Assembly: GCF_014230145.1 (NCBI RefSeq)
Contig: NZ_JACHVC010000006.1
Location: forward strand, 682,001 to 746,000
Source of the DNA: Pelagicoccus albus
GTDB taxonomy: Bacteria; Verrucomicrobiota; Verrucomicrobiia; Opitutales; Opitutaceae
Direction: 5' to 3'
Length of the DNA stretch: 64,000 bases
Shown one piece after another: positions 28,794 through 39,741 of this stretch (positions are counted from its first letter, which is position 1; every line of letters starts with the position of its first letter). The translations under genes and the position numbers were made by a program. Under the pieces are notes generated by a model. That model was not told the DNA's origin. It searched no databases and worked only from the letters and a program-made list of their open reading frames with translations.

Positions 28794-29765
28794 ATGAGCG
28801 AATTCCTGACCAACAGCGCCCTAAACCAATGCCGCGATACTTTGAAACGGTTGCAGACTGCTATTGGTAGCCGGATTAAGGGTAAGGAACACGTTATCGA
28901 TCAGGCACTTATCAGCTTGGCGGCAGGTGGCCACGTTTTAATCGAAGACTTGCCTGGTGTGGGAAAGACCACTCTCGCCTATTGCTTAGCGAGGGCAATG
29001 AACACGGAGTTTAAGCGTATCCAGTTTACCAGCGACCTCCTGCCAACTGATGTTACGGGAATCTCAATTTACGACGAAAGGGATAGGGAATTCCACTTCA
29101 AGCCGGGTCCAATCTTTTCCAACATCGTATTAGCGGACGAAATCAATCGGGCGACTCCCAAGACGCAGTCCAGCCTTTTGGAGGTGATGGACCATGGGAA
29201 AGTTACGGTCGATGGAATCACGCACGAAGTTGGTTCTCCGTTTATGGTAATCGCCACTCAAAATCCCGTGGACTACGAAGGCACATTCCCATTGCCGGAA
29301 AGCCAGATGGACCGGTTTCTGATGCGTTTGCAAATGGGGTATCCGGACCCGGAAAGCGAAATCGAAATCCTGGCGGAAAAGAGCGAAGGCTACGACGAGT
29401 TGAAGATGCAAGATGTCGTCGACGCCGCGGATATAGAACACATCCAGAAAACCGTGCCGAACATCTACCTCGAGCGTTCAATTTTGGAATACCTTCTGAA
29501 ATTGATCACTGCCACTAGAACAGAGAGTGAATTTAAATCAGGTGTTAGTGTTCGAGGAGGCATCGCTCTCAAAACTGCGGCCCAAGCCAGAGCTCTCTAT
29601 CTCGGAAGAGATTTTGTGCTACCGGAGGATGTATCCCAAGTTGCTAAACCTGTTATGTGTCATCGTCTGAATCTGCGCCGACCTTCTTCGGATGCTTTGG
29701 AAGAAAGACGCATGGTTGAAGGCATTTTGTCTCGGTTAATAGATTCGGTTCCGCAACCGAAGTAA
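28794..29765 (+). CDS. MoxR family AAA+ ATPase
   Basis: Chaperone-like ATPase; MoxR proteins typically act with DUF58/VWA partners in maturation or stress functions. 323 residues from ATG 28794 (GTG three bases upstream is possible). Walker A is in DLPGVGKTTLAY and Walker B in IVLADEINRATPKTQ, with sensor-1 in ATQNPVDYEGTFPLPESQ and a C-terminal lid domain. First gene of a three-gene operon with DUF58 and a transglutaminase. Confidence 0.93.
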   Translation: MSEFLTNSALNQCRDTLKRLQTAIGSRIKGKEHVIDQALISLAAGGHVLIEDLPGVGKTTLAYCLARAMNTEFKRIQFTSDLLPTDVTGISIYDERDREFHFKPGPIFSNIVLADEINRATPKTQSSLLEVMDHGKVTVDGITHEVGSPFMVIATQNPVDYEGTFPLPESQMDRFLMRLQMGYPDPESEIEILAEKSEGYDELKMQDVVDAADIEHIQKTVPNIYLERSILEYLLKLITATRTESEFKSGVSVRGGIALKTAAQARALYLGRDFVLPEDVSQVAKPVMCHRLNLRRPSSDALEERRMVEGILSRLIDSVPQPK

Positions 29766-29775
29766 AGGTTTGCCC

Positions 29776-30906
29776 ATGGCTGCGGACGTAGCGGAAGAAC
29801 GTTTCGATTGGAAGGGGCCGGCAGCGTACAAGCGCCGGATTCCATTGTTACGGAAACTTACCCGAGTTGTTGTTCCGCCGAAGGGTCATAAGGTGGTTCC
29901 GACTGGATCTGGGATGTTGCTGATTTTTATAGGTCTCACCATTGGACTAGCGGCATACAATACGGTGAACAATGTGCTATTTGCGGCCCTAGCTCTGCTC
30001 ATCTCCGCGCTCATTTTAAGTGGTGTTATATGCTGGGGAAATATGCTCTGCGCTCGTTGGAGACTTGAGGCGAGTCCCACTTTTAGGGTGGGGGAAGAAG
30101 GTAGCGTAAGTATTGTCCTAGAAAACGCTCGGAGGAGATTTCCGCTCTTTTGCGTTTCGTTTGAGATCAGTTCAGGTGGGCTTGAAGATCACTGCAAACT
30201 TTTCATGAGAGAGCGATTGGACCCGGGAGAGTCAACGGCTCTTACCTGGCGTTTTAAGCCCTCCAAGCGGATGAAGACTGCTTTTCGCATCGAGAGCGCT
30301 GTATCCAGTTTCCCATTTGGATTTCTTGTGAAATACCTGCCAGGCGAGAGCGAGCGAGAGGTTAGGATTTGGCCCCGCAGGATCGCGTACACAAGGAACC
30401 GCAGTCAGGAGTCGGTAGGCGCGAAAGAAGGCAAGAGTAGTCGCAAACAAGGTATCTCCGGCGAGCTAATAGGGCTTCGCCATTACGAGAGAGGAGACTC
30501 TTTGAGGTCCATTCATTGGAAAGTATCCGCGAAACAAGGACGGCTAATCGTAAAGGAAAACGCTACCGAAACTCAGCCTATATTCGATATTGTCGTTGAT
30601 CCGGCTAATTACCTCTGGAGCGATGAAACCCATTTCGAGAAGATGTGTTCGATGGCGGCTAGCATGTCGGAAGACCTATTTCTGGAAGGCAAGATCGCGC
30701 ATTGCCACGTGAAAGGTTGGGGAAGTATTCGAATCCAACGCGTGTCAGACCTTGAAGCTTTTTTTGACATTTTATCGGAGCTAAATCCGGTCGAGCCGCA
30801 AGCAACTTGGGATGTTTTGGCTGGACCAAACAGAATCAACTTTGCCCCGCTGCAAGGGGATGGGGTAGGAGCATTTGTAAATGATGTCCAAGTCGCACAG
30901 TCATAG
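29776..30906 (+). CDS. DUF58 domain protein, membrane-anchored
   Basis: 376 residues from ATG 29776, preceded by AAAGG. Two adjacent hydrophobic segments at about 48-90 anchor it in the membrane. The C-terminal half carries the DUF58 signature LRHYERGDSLRSIHWKVSAKQGRLIVKE, a degenerate von Willebrand-type fold. Partner of MoxR upstream and the transglutaminase downstream, with which it overlaps by 26 bp. The biochemical role is unknown for the family. Confidence 0.9.
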   Translation: MAADVAEERFDWKGPAAYKRRIPLLRKLTRVVVPPKGHKVVPTGSGMLLIFIGLTIGLAAYNTVNNVLFAALALLISALILSGVICWGNMLCARWRLEASPTFRVGEEGSVSIVLENARRRFPLFCVSFEISSGGLEDHCKLFMRERLDPGESTALTWRFKPSKRMKTAFRIESAVSSFPFGFLVKYLPGESEREVRIWPRRIAYTRNRSQESVGAKEGKSSRKQGISGELIGLRHYERGDSLRSIHWKVSAKQGRLIVKENATETQPIFDIVVDPANYLWSDETHFEKMCSMAASMSEDLFLEGKIAHCHVKGWGSIRIQRVSDLEAFFDILSELNPVEPQATWDVLAGPNRINFAPLQGDGVGAFVNDVQVAQS

Positions 30907-33085
30907 CCTTGAGGATTTGCTCGCCCTCAAATGGGTTCTTGGCGCTTTGATGGGGCTCGTTTGTATCACGACGCTTTTCAACATCACGGGACACAGTAAG
31001 TTACCTGCGATTCTTGCTAGCGCTGCGGTGCTAGCGGCCCTCGTGAAGCCTGGCCTCATAGCCAAAATCCCGCAGGTCGTTTGGAAAACTTATGCCTTGG
31101 CCATCATTCCGCTGGTATTGGTCGATGTAATCGCCAAGGACACAATCCCGGCTCTGTTGGATCTGAATACCTGGCTGATTTTGTATCGTTGCTTAAATCA
31201 CGGTAAGCGACGGGAGGAAATGCAGCTCGCCTTGCTCTGCCTTTTTTTGATGATAATGGCAGGGATTTTGACAGCTACGCTTGTATTTGGTTTTCAGTTA
31301 CTAGCTTTCTCCGGGCTCGTGGTTGCGTATTTGTTGGTCAATACATCCATTGAGGCCAAGGCGGGCGGAGATTACGAGTACCTGGAGTCTTTCGTTCGGA
31401 ATCATAATTTGAATGTCCTTCGGGCCTTAGGGTCGACTTTCTCAACACGCTTTTGGTTCCTTGGACTCGGCATTTTCTCGTCGATGGTGCTATTGGCTGC
31501 TGTCGTTTTTATTGCGATACCTCGTATCAATATAGACGACAAGGTAAGTCTCTTTCAGATGAAGACCAAACAAACGTATTCGGGTTTTAGTGACAGAATA
31601 CAGCTTGGAGAGGTTACGAATATCAAAAATGACACGAGTGTGGCATTGAGAGTAGACGTGCCAGATGATGCCACGGTTCCCATGGAGCCCTACTGGAGAA
31701 TGTTGGCTCTCGATGATTACGAGAATGGGGTTTTCCGCCTTTCTGACAGTTTAGCAGAATTGCAGAAGAGTCCGTTGGCCTCGCCGTACCACGCAGTGCG
31801 CTATTGGCCCGACAGGCGTTTTTCAGAAAAGCCTAGCTCCCTCAGCCGAGACAAGTGGACCTTTTTCATGGAGCCGGAAGTGAGTCGATATCTACCATTG
31901 GTCGGTGATTTTCAGCAAATGACCGTGTCAGATTTAGATGACATCTCAATCGGACCCCACACCTATTCGGTGGCCCTGGACGAGATTAATTCAAAAATGG
32001 TTTCGTACCAATTGGAGGGCGTTCGCTTTAACGGAGTAGTGCCTGATGTCCCATCGAGTGCTTATCCCCAATTTTTGTCAGATCCATTTGCATCCGATGT
32101 TGATCGAACAGCGTCGCAGTATCCCAAAACTTTACTACAATTGCCTAGCGACGATGCCTCTGCTCGGGTTTTTAGGAGCGCTGCAGCACGTTTAGTCAAT
32201 GGCGAGAGCCTGACTCCCATAGAATTTGCGCGGAGAGCAACTCAGTCACTTTGGGATTCTCACAGTTACTCGATGTCTGTGCGTCTGCCAAAACTGGATG
32301 GAATGTCCGATCCCGTGGCAAGATGGTTTAGTTCGGAGCTTCCAGGCCATTGTGAGCTTTTCGCAACCTCCTTTGTCCTGATGGCTCGCTCTGCTGGTTT
32401 TCCAGCCAGAGTTGTCGTTGGCTTCAAAGGCGGAGAATGGAATGACTATGAAAATTACTTTATGGTTAGTAATTCCGATGCCCACGCTTGGGCTGAAATT
32501 TATGATGGTGTTGGAAATTGGATACGCGTTGATCCGACTCCTGGCTCTGCGATGCCTTCGATTGAACAAAGCACTGAACTGGTTGCGGAAAAAAAGGGGA
32601 TATCCGATTCGGCCGCATTTTTGGATAGCTTGAAACTCCTTTGGTACCGAAGAATCGTGAATTTCGACGAGGAGGCCCAACGCGAAGCGGCAGTCCAGCT
32701 GAAGGATTTCTTCCTCGCTTACGCGATGGTAGCGGAAGATTGGGCCAAGCAGGCTGGGGAATATCTTTATTACTGGGTGACCTCTCCTTGGAACGCATGG
32801 AGAATCACCTACATGCTCAGCCTTTTGGCAATCCTCATAGCTGCCTTCATCATTCAGAGAAATATGGCTTTGAACCTGAGAGAGCTCGTGTTGGCTCCTT
32901 TCAGAAGGGGAGATCCTATTAGGCGAAAAGCGAGCAAACTTCTTGATCGTCTGTCGCAGAGGACGGCAAAGGACGACGAAACTTTCAATCGAGTGCTAGA
33001 CGATTTGAAGAGGCTTAGATTTGGCTCAAAGCAAAGTTGGCCCAACGCTCGTGTTGTATTCAAGGATGCGCGACGCTTGCTGTAG
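30881..33085 (+). CDS. Transglutaminase-like protein with multi-pass N-terminal domain (TgpA type)
   Basis: 734 residues: five or six membrane helices in the first ~220 residues (DUF3488-like), then a periplasmic transglutaminase core whose triad is visible in LPGHCELFATSF (Cys), SDAHAWAEIYD (His) and IRVDPTPGS (Asp). Another membrane helix follows at about 645-665, and then a charged cytoplasmic tail. TgpA of Pseudomonas is the best-known relative. ATG 30881 or 30884. Its end overlaps the convergent mrdA by 26 bp. Confidence 0.92.
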   Translation: MMSKSHSHSLEDLLALKWVLGALMGLVCITTLFNITGHSKLPAILASAAVLAALVKPGLIAKIPQVVWKTYALAIIPLVLVDVIAKDTIPALLDLNTWLILYRCLNHGKRREEMQLALLCLFLMIMAGILTATLVFGFQLLAFSGLVVAYLLVNTSIEAKAGGDYEYLESFVRNHNLNVLRALGSTFSTRFWFLGLGIFSSMVLLAAVVFIAIPRINIDDKVSLFQMKTKQTYSGFSDRIQLGEVTNIKNDTSVALRVDVPDDATVPMEPYWRMLALDDYENGVFRLSDSLAELQKSPLASPYHAVRYWPDRRFSEKPSSLSRDKWTFFMEPEVSRYLPLVGDFQQMTVSDLDDISIGPHTYSVALDEINSKMVSYQLEGVRFNGVVPDVPSSAYPQFLSDPFASDVDRTASQYPKTLLQLPSDDASARVFRSAAARLVNGESLTPIEFARRATQSLWDSHSYSMSVRLPKLDGMSDPVARWFSSELPGHCELFATSFVLMARSAGFPARVVVGFKGGEWNDYENYFMVSNSDAHAWAEIYDGVGNWIRVDPTPGSAMPSIEQSTELVAEKKGISDSAAFLDSLKLLWYRRIVNFDEEAQREAAVQLKDFFLAYAMVAEDWAKQAGEYLYYWVTSPWNAWRITYMLSLLAILIAAFIIQRNMALNLRELVLAPFRRGDPIRRKASKLLDRLSQRTAKDDETFNRVLDDLKRLRFGSKQSWPNARVVFKDARRLL

Positions 33086-35012
33086 GGGGAACGTCTAACA
33101 GGTCCGGATTTTTCTCCACGTAAGCCTGCAGCATGGCGTGAGCGACCGGAGCCGCGTGTGCCCCCCCAAAAAAATTCTGATTCAGAATTTGCCCCTCTAT
33201 CACCACGGCCAGTGCGACTTTTGGATTTTCCACGGGAGCGAAAGCAACGATCCATGCCAGCTCGATCTTCCCGCCATCCTTGGCGACTTCAGCGGTACCG
33301 GTTTTTGCTGCGATGGAAAGTCCCGGAACGCGGATATTTCGACTGCTTCCCAAGGTGGCTGAACCTACCATCCCTTTCACCAGAATTTGGTGTTGCTCTG
33401 GAGTCAGACCAGTAGGTTTTGGAGGTGGACGTTGTTCGACCTCTGCCGGACTGAGGCGAAGGATACTAGGTTTGGTCACGATTTCGTTGCGGGCTACTCC
33501 CGCTATGAAGACTGCCATTTGCAGAGGAGTGACCCGGGTGAAACCTTGGCCAATCGCAAGATTGGTTGTGTCGCCGTGATACCAACCTTGGCCGATGCGT
33601 TCTTTTTTCCACTCCTTAGTGGGGATAATCATGTACCCCGTTTCATGAGGTAGGTCTATGCCTGTCTTATTGGCCAATCCCATGTAGATGGCCTCGCGAC
33701 TGATATTGTCCACTCCGGTTTCCAGTCCAGTCTCGTAGAAATACACATTGCAGCTGTCGCGTATACCTTCCCATAGAATTTCTTCTTGGTGCCCGCTTCT
33801 TTTCCAACAGTACTGAATCCGTCCGCTTACGTGTTTAAAATAGCCAGGGCAGTAGTGAACGGTATCGGCGGTAACAGTGTTGGCTTTCAACGCAGCGGTC
33901 GATGTTACCAGTTTGAATGGGGAACCCGGCGGATACAGTCCTTGGATCGCTCGGTTTTGGAGTCCGCCGTCCCGCTTCATCTCCTCATAGGTTTCGGTAC
34001 TGATGAAGGGGGTCGTGTCGTTTAAATCGTAGTCCGGCTTACTGACCATTGCCAGGACCTCGAGGGAATTCACATCGAGCATGACGGCGGCGCCAACTTG
34101 TTCACCTTCAGTTTCAGTGGCTTCGTCGTAGGTTTTGAATGCGTCTTCGGCGGCTATCTGGACGTCTATATCCAAGGAGAGCTGAATGTCTTTTCCTTTA
34201 ACCGGATACTGTCTCTCAGTGCTTTCAACCTGGAAACCGTAAGGATCGACTATCCAGATTTCAGTCCCCATCTCACCTTGCAGAATGTCGTCGAATTGTT
34301 TTTCGACTCCGGATCTGCCAAAGGTGCCCTTCTCCGAAAACGTGGTTAGATCATCTCCCGGAAGTTGGGAGTCGGGGGTTAGGACAGTTGAGGAGACGTA
34401 GCCCAGTGTGTGTGACGCTGTTGATTCGTAGGGGTAGTTTCGCTGGTTGGAAACGTAGACTTGAACCGGCGATTCGATTGGTAGCGATTCGAGTAGAATA
34501 GCGAATTCCTCGCGAGTGAGGTCTTGGATAATCGGAAAGGGCAGAAGCGGGTTGTAGTTAAGGTGGGCGGATACCTTTTCCACATTAACGTGTTCGTCTG
34601 TCCCAAGCATCCGATTTACGTCGTCCAGGTAGGTTTGGATTACGTTGGCCCTCGCTTCCTTTTGAAGCCGTCCCACATTGTATTTCTCCTCACGCTCGAT
34701 AAACCCGTCTCGCAGGGTCCGGTATTCGCGGCGGAACGCTTCTCTTACGCCGGAATCGCTGAGGTAGACGACTGCGGAAAATTTAGGCTTGTTACCCACG
34801 AGGAGTCGGCCCTCTCGGTCGAAAATATTCCCGCGAGGGGCTGGGGTAACAATTCTGCGGTGGTTTTGCTTCTTAACTCGAGTGGAAAACTCATCGGTTT
34901 CCACCAACTGCCGGTAGCCTACGCCAACGAGCAAGGTTGTAATCATCATGCCCAAGAGGATATAGAACAGGAGCAAGCGCCCCTGATATTTCGTGGTCTC
35001 CTCTTGTTTCAT
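33060..35012 (-). CDS. mrdA: Penicillin-binding protein 2 (elongasome transpeptidase)
   Basis: Cross-links peptidoglycan during side-wall growth. 650 residues: a membrane anchor at about 11-33, a pedestal/dimerisation region beginning APRGNIFDREGRLL, and a transpeptidase domain with Ser364-PF-Lys367 (SxxK), SCN in RDSCNVYFY, and Lys570-Thr-Gly. Last gene of mreB-mreC-mreD-mrdA; its start overlaps the mreD stop by 4 bp. Confidence 0.95.
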   Translation of the reverse strand: MKQEETTKYQGRLLLFYILLGMMITTLLVGVGYRQLVETDEFSTRVKKQNHRRIVTPAPRGNIFDREGRLLVGNKPKFSAVVYLSDSGVREAFRREYRTLRDGFIEREEKYNVGRLQKEARANVIQTYLDDVNRMLGTDEHVNVEKVSAHLNYNPLLPFPIIQDLTREEFAILLESLPIESPVQVYVSNQRNYPYESTASHTLGYVSSTVLTPDSQLPGDDLTTFSEKGTFGRSGVEKQFDDILQGEMGTEIWIVDPYGFQVESTERQYPVKGKDIQLSLDIDVQIAAEDAFKTYDEATETEGEQVGAAVMLDVNSLEVLAMVSKPDYDLNDTTPFISTETYEEMKRDGGLQNRAIQGLYPPGSPFKLVTSTAALKANTVTADTVHYCPGYFKHVSGRIQYCWKRSGHQEEILWEGIRDSCNVYFYETGLETGVDNISREAIYMGLANKTGIDLPHETGYMIIPTKEWKKERIGQGWYHGDTTNLAIGQGFTRVTPLQMAVFIAGVARNEIVTKPSILRLSPAEVEQRPPPKPTGLTPEQHQILVKGMVGSATLGSSRNIRVPGLSIAAKTGTAEVAKDGGKIELAWIVAFAPVENPKVALAVVIEGQILNQNFFGGAHAAPVAHAMLQAYVEKNPDLLDVPPTASVAHP

Positions 35013-35545
35013 AAGGGCTCTCGTTGTTCCTCAGCCAAATTGATTCCGAAAATGGCGAGCACGCCAGTGTGTGTGTCGAAGAAAATCTTATTGATTATAA
35101 TTACGACAAAAGTGCTTGCGAAAAGGTTCAAAACAACGGGCCAAAAGTGAATCGCTTCTGCGCCTAGGTACTTGGCGGCTCCAACAGTATAAACGCCGTA
35201 GGAGACGATGTTTAGTATGATCGTTGTGGCCATCGCTGAGGTGCTTACTTCCCGGCGAACCTTGGAGCGAAGCAGATGGGCGATCGTGCAGAGAATTAGG
35301 CTTAGCACGAGGGTGAAGCCGAATGGGAGAGGTGATCTGCTATCTAAGTAGAAGGCGATAGGGGCGAGAGACAGCATACCTTGCTTGAGACTCAGCTCCA
35401 GAGCGCTGAAGGAAATGAGCATTCCCAGTACAAAAAACTGAATGCCAGACGCAGATAGGTAGAAGTTCATCTGCGAAACGAAAAATAGGGTGAGGTAGTG
35501 CCCTAACGCCACTATCAGCCACCTGTTCCGAGAGAAGCTGATCAT
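35009..35545 (-). CDS. mreD: MreD-like rod-shape membrane protein
   Basis: 178 residues with five or six hydrophobic helices and the short motif SRSPLPFGFTL in the middle, typical of MreD (around a conserved PFG). Sequence conservation of MreD is always low, so the call rests on length, topology and position between mreC and mrdA, with 4-bp overlaps on both sides. Confidence 0.85.
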   Translation of the reverse strand: MISFSRNRWLIVALGHYLTLFFVSQMNFYLSASGIQFFVLGMLISFSALELSLKQGMLSLAPIAFYLDSRSPLPFGFTLVLSLILCTIAHLLRSKVRREVSTSAMATTIILNIVSYGVYTVGAAKYLGAEAIHFWPVVLNLFASTFVVIIINKIFFDTHTGVLAIFGINLAEEQREPL

Positions 35546-36378
35546 TGTTCGGGCGGAATAAGAATCATTACGGCTACCTCCGTGATAGAAGCGAGTCGCT
35601 TGTCGAGTTCCACTTCACCGTCGTAAAACATACCGCCAGCTCCCTGGCGGAGTCGGCGGATTTCGCCCACGCGGAGTCCAGCTGGGTAAACGCCTCCCAT
35701 TCCGGAGGTGATGAGAACAGGGCGGTTTTCTGTTTCTGAAACTTGGATGTCGACGGGAATGAATTCTGCGATTCCGACAGGTTGGGCAAATGAGGTGGAG
35801 CCGCCACCGCGATAGCTCAACGGCCGATTGTCCCCTTCGATTACTACCGCGAGTCGAAGGTGATTACTGCTTATAATGTCTACCACGGAAGTGTAGGCGT
35901 GCACTTCGCGAACACGACCGACAACGCCTCCGATGAAGACGACTGGAGCTCCGACTGGAATTCCGTAGTCCCTCCCTTTGCGGATGGTGATTCGTTGCCA
36001 CCATGCGTTGAAATCGCGTTCCACTACGCGGGCCACTTCGTATTGGTACTCGGGGCGAGACGGAAGCTGCAGCAGGTTTTCCAGGCGGCTGATTTCGTCC
36101 TCCAGAGATTGATTCTCCAGGGCAGCTAACTGGTAAGCGGCGTTCAATCGGGCTAGACTTTGGCCCGCTTCGAAGAGGTCGTTCTTGGATTTTGTTCTTG
36201 CTGACCAAAAGTCCTGCAGATCGCGAACATAGGACGAGGCGAGCGAAACTGGAGCCTGGAATTCGTAGAAGCTCGTTTTGAGGAAACTCTTTACGACGAA
36301 TGGGAGCAGCAGCCAAAGAAACAGGGCGCTGCCTAGTACGATGATGGGCTTAAAGTGGATGAGACGCTTCTTGTACAA
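35542..36378 (-). CDS. mreC: Rod shape-determining protein MreC
   Basis: Bitopic scaffold linking MreB to the periplasmic elongation machinery. 278 residues: one N-terminal helix at about 12-30, a coiled coil at about 60-95 (LNAAYQLAALENQSLEDEISR), then the beta-barrel region with GAPVVFIGGVVGRVREV and LRLAVVIEGDNRPLSYRG. It lies 45 bp after mreB and overlaps mreD by 4 bp. Confidence 0.94.
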   Translation of the reverse strand: MYKKRLIHFKPIIVLGSALFLWLLLPFVVKSFLKTSFYEFQAPVSLASSYVRDLQDFWSARTKSKNDLFEAGQSLARLNAAYQLAALENQSLEDEISRLENLLQLPSRPEYQYEVARVVERDFNAWWQRITIRKGRDYGIPVGAPVVFIGGVVGRVREVHAYTSVVDIISSNHLRLAVVIEGDNRPLSYRGGGSTSFAQPVGIAEFIPVDIQVSETENRPVLITSGMGGVYPAGLRVGEIRRLRQGAGGMFYDGEVELDKRLASITEVAVMILIPPEQ

Positions 36379-36423
36379 GGCTCAATCCTTTGTTTTCGGT
36401 GGTGAAAGCGGAAATGCTCTCAC

Positions 36424-37461
<1,038 letters not shown>

Positions 37462-37583
37462 CTAAGATGCTCAATAAAAGGACGTTTCGAAGCAAGCGTT
37501 TAAACGTGCGGCTAGGCAAACGCAAACTTTCGGTAAATATCGATTTTGTTACGTATAGGTTCGCTGAAAGGGGCTAGGGAAAC

Positions 37584-37614
37584 AAAAAACCGGTCTCATC
37601 TCTGAGACCGGTTT
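37584..37614 (-). terminator. Terminator after tatA
   Basis: AAACCGGTCTCA and TGAGACCGGTTT form a perfect 12-bp stem with a 4-base loop; on the minus strand it runs into TTTTTTGTTT. It ends the dnaG-rpoD-tatA side. Confidence 0.9.
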
Positions 37615-37653
37615 GAAAATTGTAGTGAAGATTCGGAGACAGCTTCGGGCTAC

Positions 37654-37917
37654 TTAGCTTTCAGCCGAGGTCTTTTCCTTGTCTGCAGTTGGTTGCGGTT
37701 TCGGAGCTGAAGGCTTTGGCTCTTCTTCAATCGCATTGCGAACTTCGTCTTCTATGCTGCTGGTTGCTTTTTTGAACTCTTTGATGGACTTGCCCACACC
37801 GCGAGCGAGTTCCGGGAGTTTCTTAGCTCCGAATAGAAGAATGAAGATGACGATTACGATCGTTATCTCCGGCCATCCCATGTTCATGATTCCGAGAACT
37901 GCGTTGTTTGCTTGCAT
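37654..37917 (-). CDS. tatA: Twin-arginine translocase TatA/TatE family protein
   Basis: Pore-forming component of the Tat export system for folded proteins. 87 residues: a short hydrophobic helix at about 15-31 (WPEITIVIVIFILLFGA), the hinge and amphipathic helix KKLPELARGVGKSIKEFKKA, and an acidic/Pro-rich tail. Met11 (37887) is an alternative start. No tatB or tatC is nearby. 72 bp after rpoD with a two-tier hairpin in the gap. Confidence 0.93.
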   Translation of the reverse strand: MQANNAVLGIMNMGWPEITIVIVIFILLFGAKKLPELARGVGKSIKEFKKATSSIEDEVRNAIEEEPKPSAPKPQPTADKEKTSAES

Positions 37918-37938
37918 CTGTCTTTGGTTGAATCGTTG

Positions 37939-37983
37939 CGAGCGAGGAGTGTAAAGCCTATTAGATGGGCTTTAAGTCGCTCG
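37939..37983 (-). terminator. Two-tier inverted repeat between rpoD and tatA
   Basis: Outer arms CGAGCGA/TCGCTCG and inner arms AAAGCC/GGCTTT form a nested stem. On the minus strand no T tract follows, so it may be a processing or partial termination site rather than a full terminator. Confidence 0.45.
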
Positions 37984-37989
37984 AGGAGC

Positions 37990-39720
37990 TTAGTCTTTGG
38001 CCTCTTTGCCTCCTTCTTCCGCTCCGGAAAGGAAGGTGTTGGGGCCGTCGAACTGCTCGTTTTCGAAGAATCCGTGGAGTTGTCTGATACGGGTAGGGTG
38101 ACGCATTTTCCGAAGCGCTTTGGCTTCGATTTGACGAATACGCTCGCGAGTCACCTTAAACTGTTTTCCAACTTCCTCAAGAGTTCTGCTGTATCCGTCG
38201 ACCAGACCAAAGCGGAGGGATAGCACGCGACGCTCGCGTTCCGTGAGAGAGTCCAAGACGTCGATGATCTTCTCGCGAAGTAGGCTAAACGCAGTCTGGT
38301 CGTATGGATTTTCCGCCGACTTGTCTTCGATGAAATCGCCGAAGTTTGTGTCGTCTCCGTCGCCGACCGGGCTTTGCAAGCTGATCGGTTGTTGAGCCAT
38401 CTTCATGATGGTCTGAACCCGCTCTACGGGGAGAGCCATTTCCTCTGCGACTTCCTCGGGGGTTGGTTCGTGCCCGTACTCCTGCAGAAGCTGCTTTTGC
38501 ACCTGCATGACCTTGTTCAGGGTCTCGATCATGTGAACCGGGATGCGGATCGTACGTGCCTGGTCTGCGATGGAGCGTGTGATCGCCTGACGAATCCACC
38601 AAGTGGCGTAGGTTGAGAACTTGTAACCGCGGCGGTACTCGAATTTTTCGACCGCTTTCATCAAGCCCATGTTGCCCTCCTGAATCAGGTCTAGGAAGGA
38701 GAGGCCACGGTTAGTATACTTTTTAGCGATGGAGATAACCAGACGAAGGTTCGCCTCGACCATTTCGGTTTTCGCCTTGTGAGCCGCTTTGAGGTGCTTT
38801 CGCACTTCGGAGATGAGAGATAGGAGTTTCTCTGGCTCCAGTCGGTAAGTGTTGTGCATCACTTCCAGTTCTTCGTGCAGAGGCTCGGTCTTGATCAGAG
38901 TATCCGCGGTAGTCTTGGGCTTTTTGGCCCTGTCGAGTTTGCGGTAGATCGCATTGATGCGAGTCAGATCCTTGCTGATCGTTTCGTCGATGTACTCCTC
39001 GAAGACCTTTAGCTTAAAAAAGAATTTTGGGAAAAAGGCTCTCAGAGTGTTTTCCTGTTTGCGAAAGCGGGAGCGGATTTTCTTTTTCGCCTCTACATCG
39101 GTCTCTTCCATGAGCTCTTCCCAAGTCGCCATCATACGAGCATAGGTTTTTTGGCTCTTTTCAACATGGACAGGTAGGTCTTGGAAGAAGGTCTCGCGGT
39201 TCTCGATCTTCTTATCAATGACGATGCGGTCGAAACGCTCTTCTCTGTTCAGCAGCTTCTCAGCAAGGTCGATGGTGAACTCGGCCATGATGCCCACTGA
39301 GAATAGGGCTTCCTGGGCTTTCAGCTCCGCATTTTCGATTCTCTTAGAAATTTCGACTTCCTGCTCGCGAGTAAGCAAGGGCACTTGACCCATCTGCTTG
39401 AGGTACATTCGGACAGGGTCGTCCAAAATGTCGTGTTGGCTCGCCTTCGTTTGCTCCTCTTCAGCTTCCTCCTGCTTTGCCTTGAAGTTGTCGACCTCTT
39501 CCGGGTCGAGGATGTCGATCTCTAGGTTTTGAAGGATAGAGATTACGTTATCGATGTCGTCCTGACTATCGATCCCCTCGGGTAGCGCTTCGTTGATGTC
39601 GCTGTGCGTAAGGTAGCCTTGCTCCTTGGATTGGCGGATCAGGTAGCGTATACGCTCGTTGACCTGATGCTTGCTAAGGCTAGGCTGATTCTCTTCTTCG
39701 CTTTTCTTCTTGCGTGGCAT
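37990..39720 (-). CDS. rpoD: Primary RNA polymerase sigma factor (sigma-70)
   Basis: Housekeeping sigma factor. 576 residues: an N-terminal region 1.1 ([24 protein letters not shown]), region 1.2 with [17 protein letters not shown], a non-conserved insert, and region 2 with [28 protein letters not shown] and [17 protein letters not shown] (-10 recognition). Region 4 ends in [20 protein letters not shown] (-35 recognition). It follows dnaG after 21 bp, the classic macromolecular-synthesis arrangement. Confidence 0.98.
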   Translation of the reverse strand: MPRKKKSEEENQPSLSKHQVNERIRYLIRQSKEQGYLTHSDINEALPEGIDSQDDIDNVISILQNLEIDILDPEEVDNFKAKQEEAEEEQTKASQHDILDDPVRMYLKQMGQVPLLTREQEVEISKRIENAELKAQEALFSVGIMAEFTIDLAEKLLNREERFDRIVIDKKIENRETFFQDLPVHVEKSQKTYARMMATWEELMEETDVEAKKKIRSRFRKQENTLRAFFPKFFFKLKVFEEYIDETISKDLTRINAIYRKLDRAKKPKTTADTLIKTEPLHEELEVMHNTYRLEPEKLLSLISEVRKHLKAAHKAKTEMVEANLRLVISIAKKYTNRGLSFLDLIQEGNMGLMKAVEKFEYRRGYKFSTYATWWIRQAITRSIADQARTIRIPVHMIETLNKVMQVQKQLLQEYGHEPTPEEVAEEMALPVERVQTIMKMAQQPISLQSPVGDGDDTNFGDFIEDKSAENPYDQTAFSLLREKIIDVLDSLTERERRVLSLRFGLVDGYSRTLEEVGKQFKVTRERIRQIEAKALRKMRHPTRIRQLHGFFENEQFDGPNTFLSGAEEGGKEAKD

Positions 39721-39741
39721 GTTGCTGAGTCTGGTGCTGTC

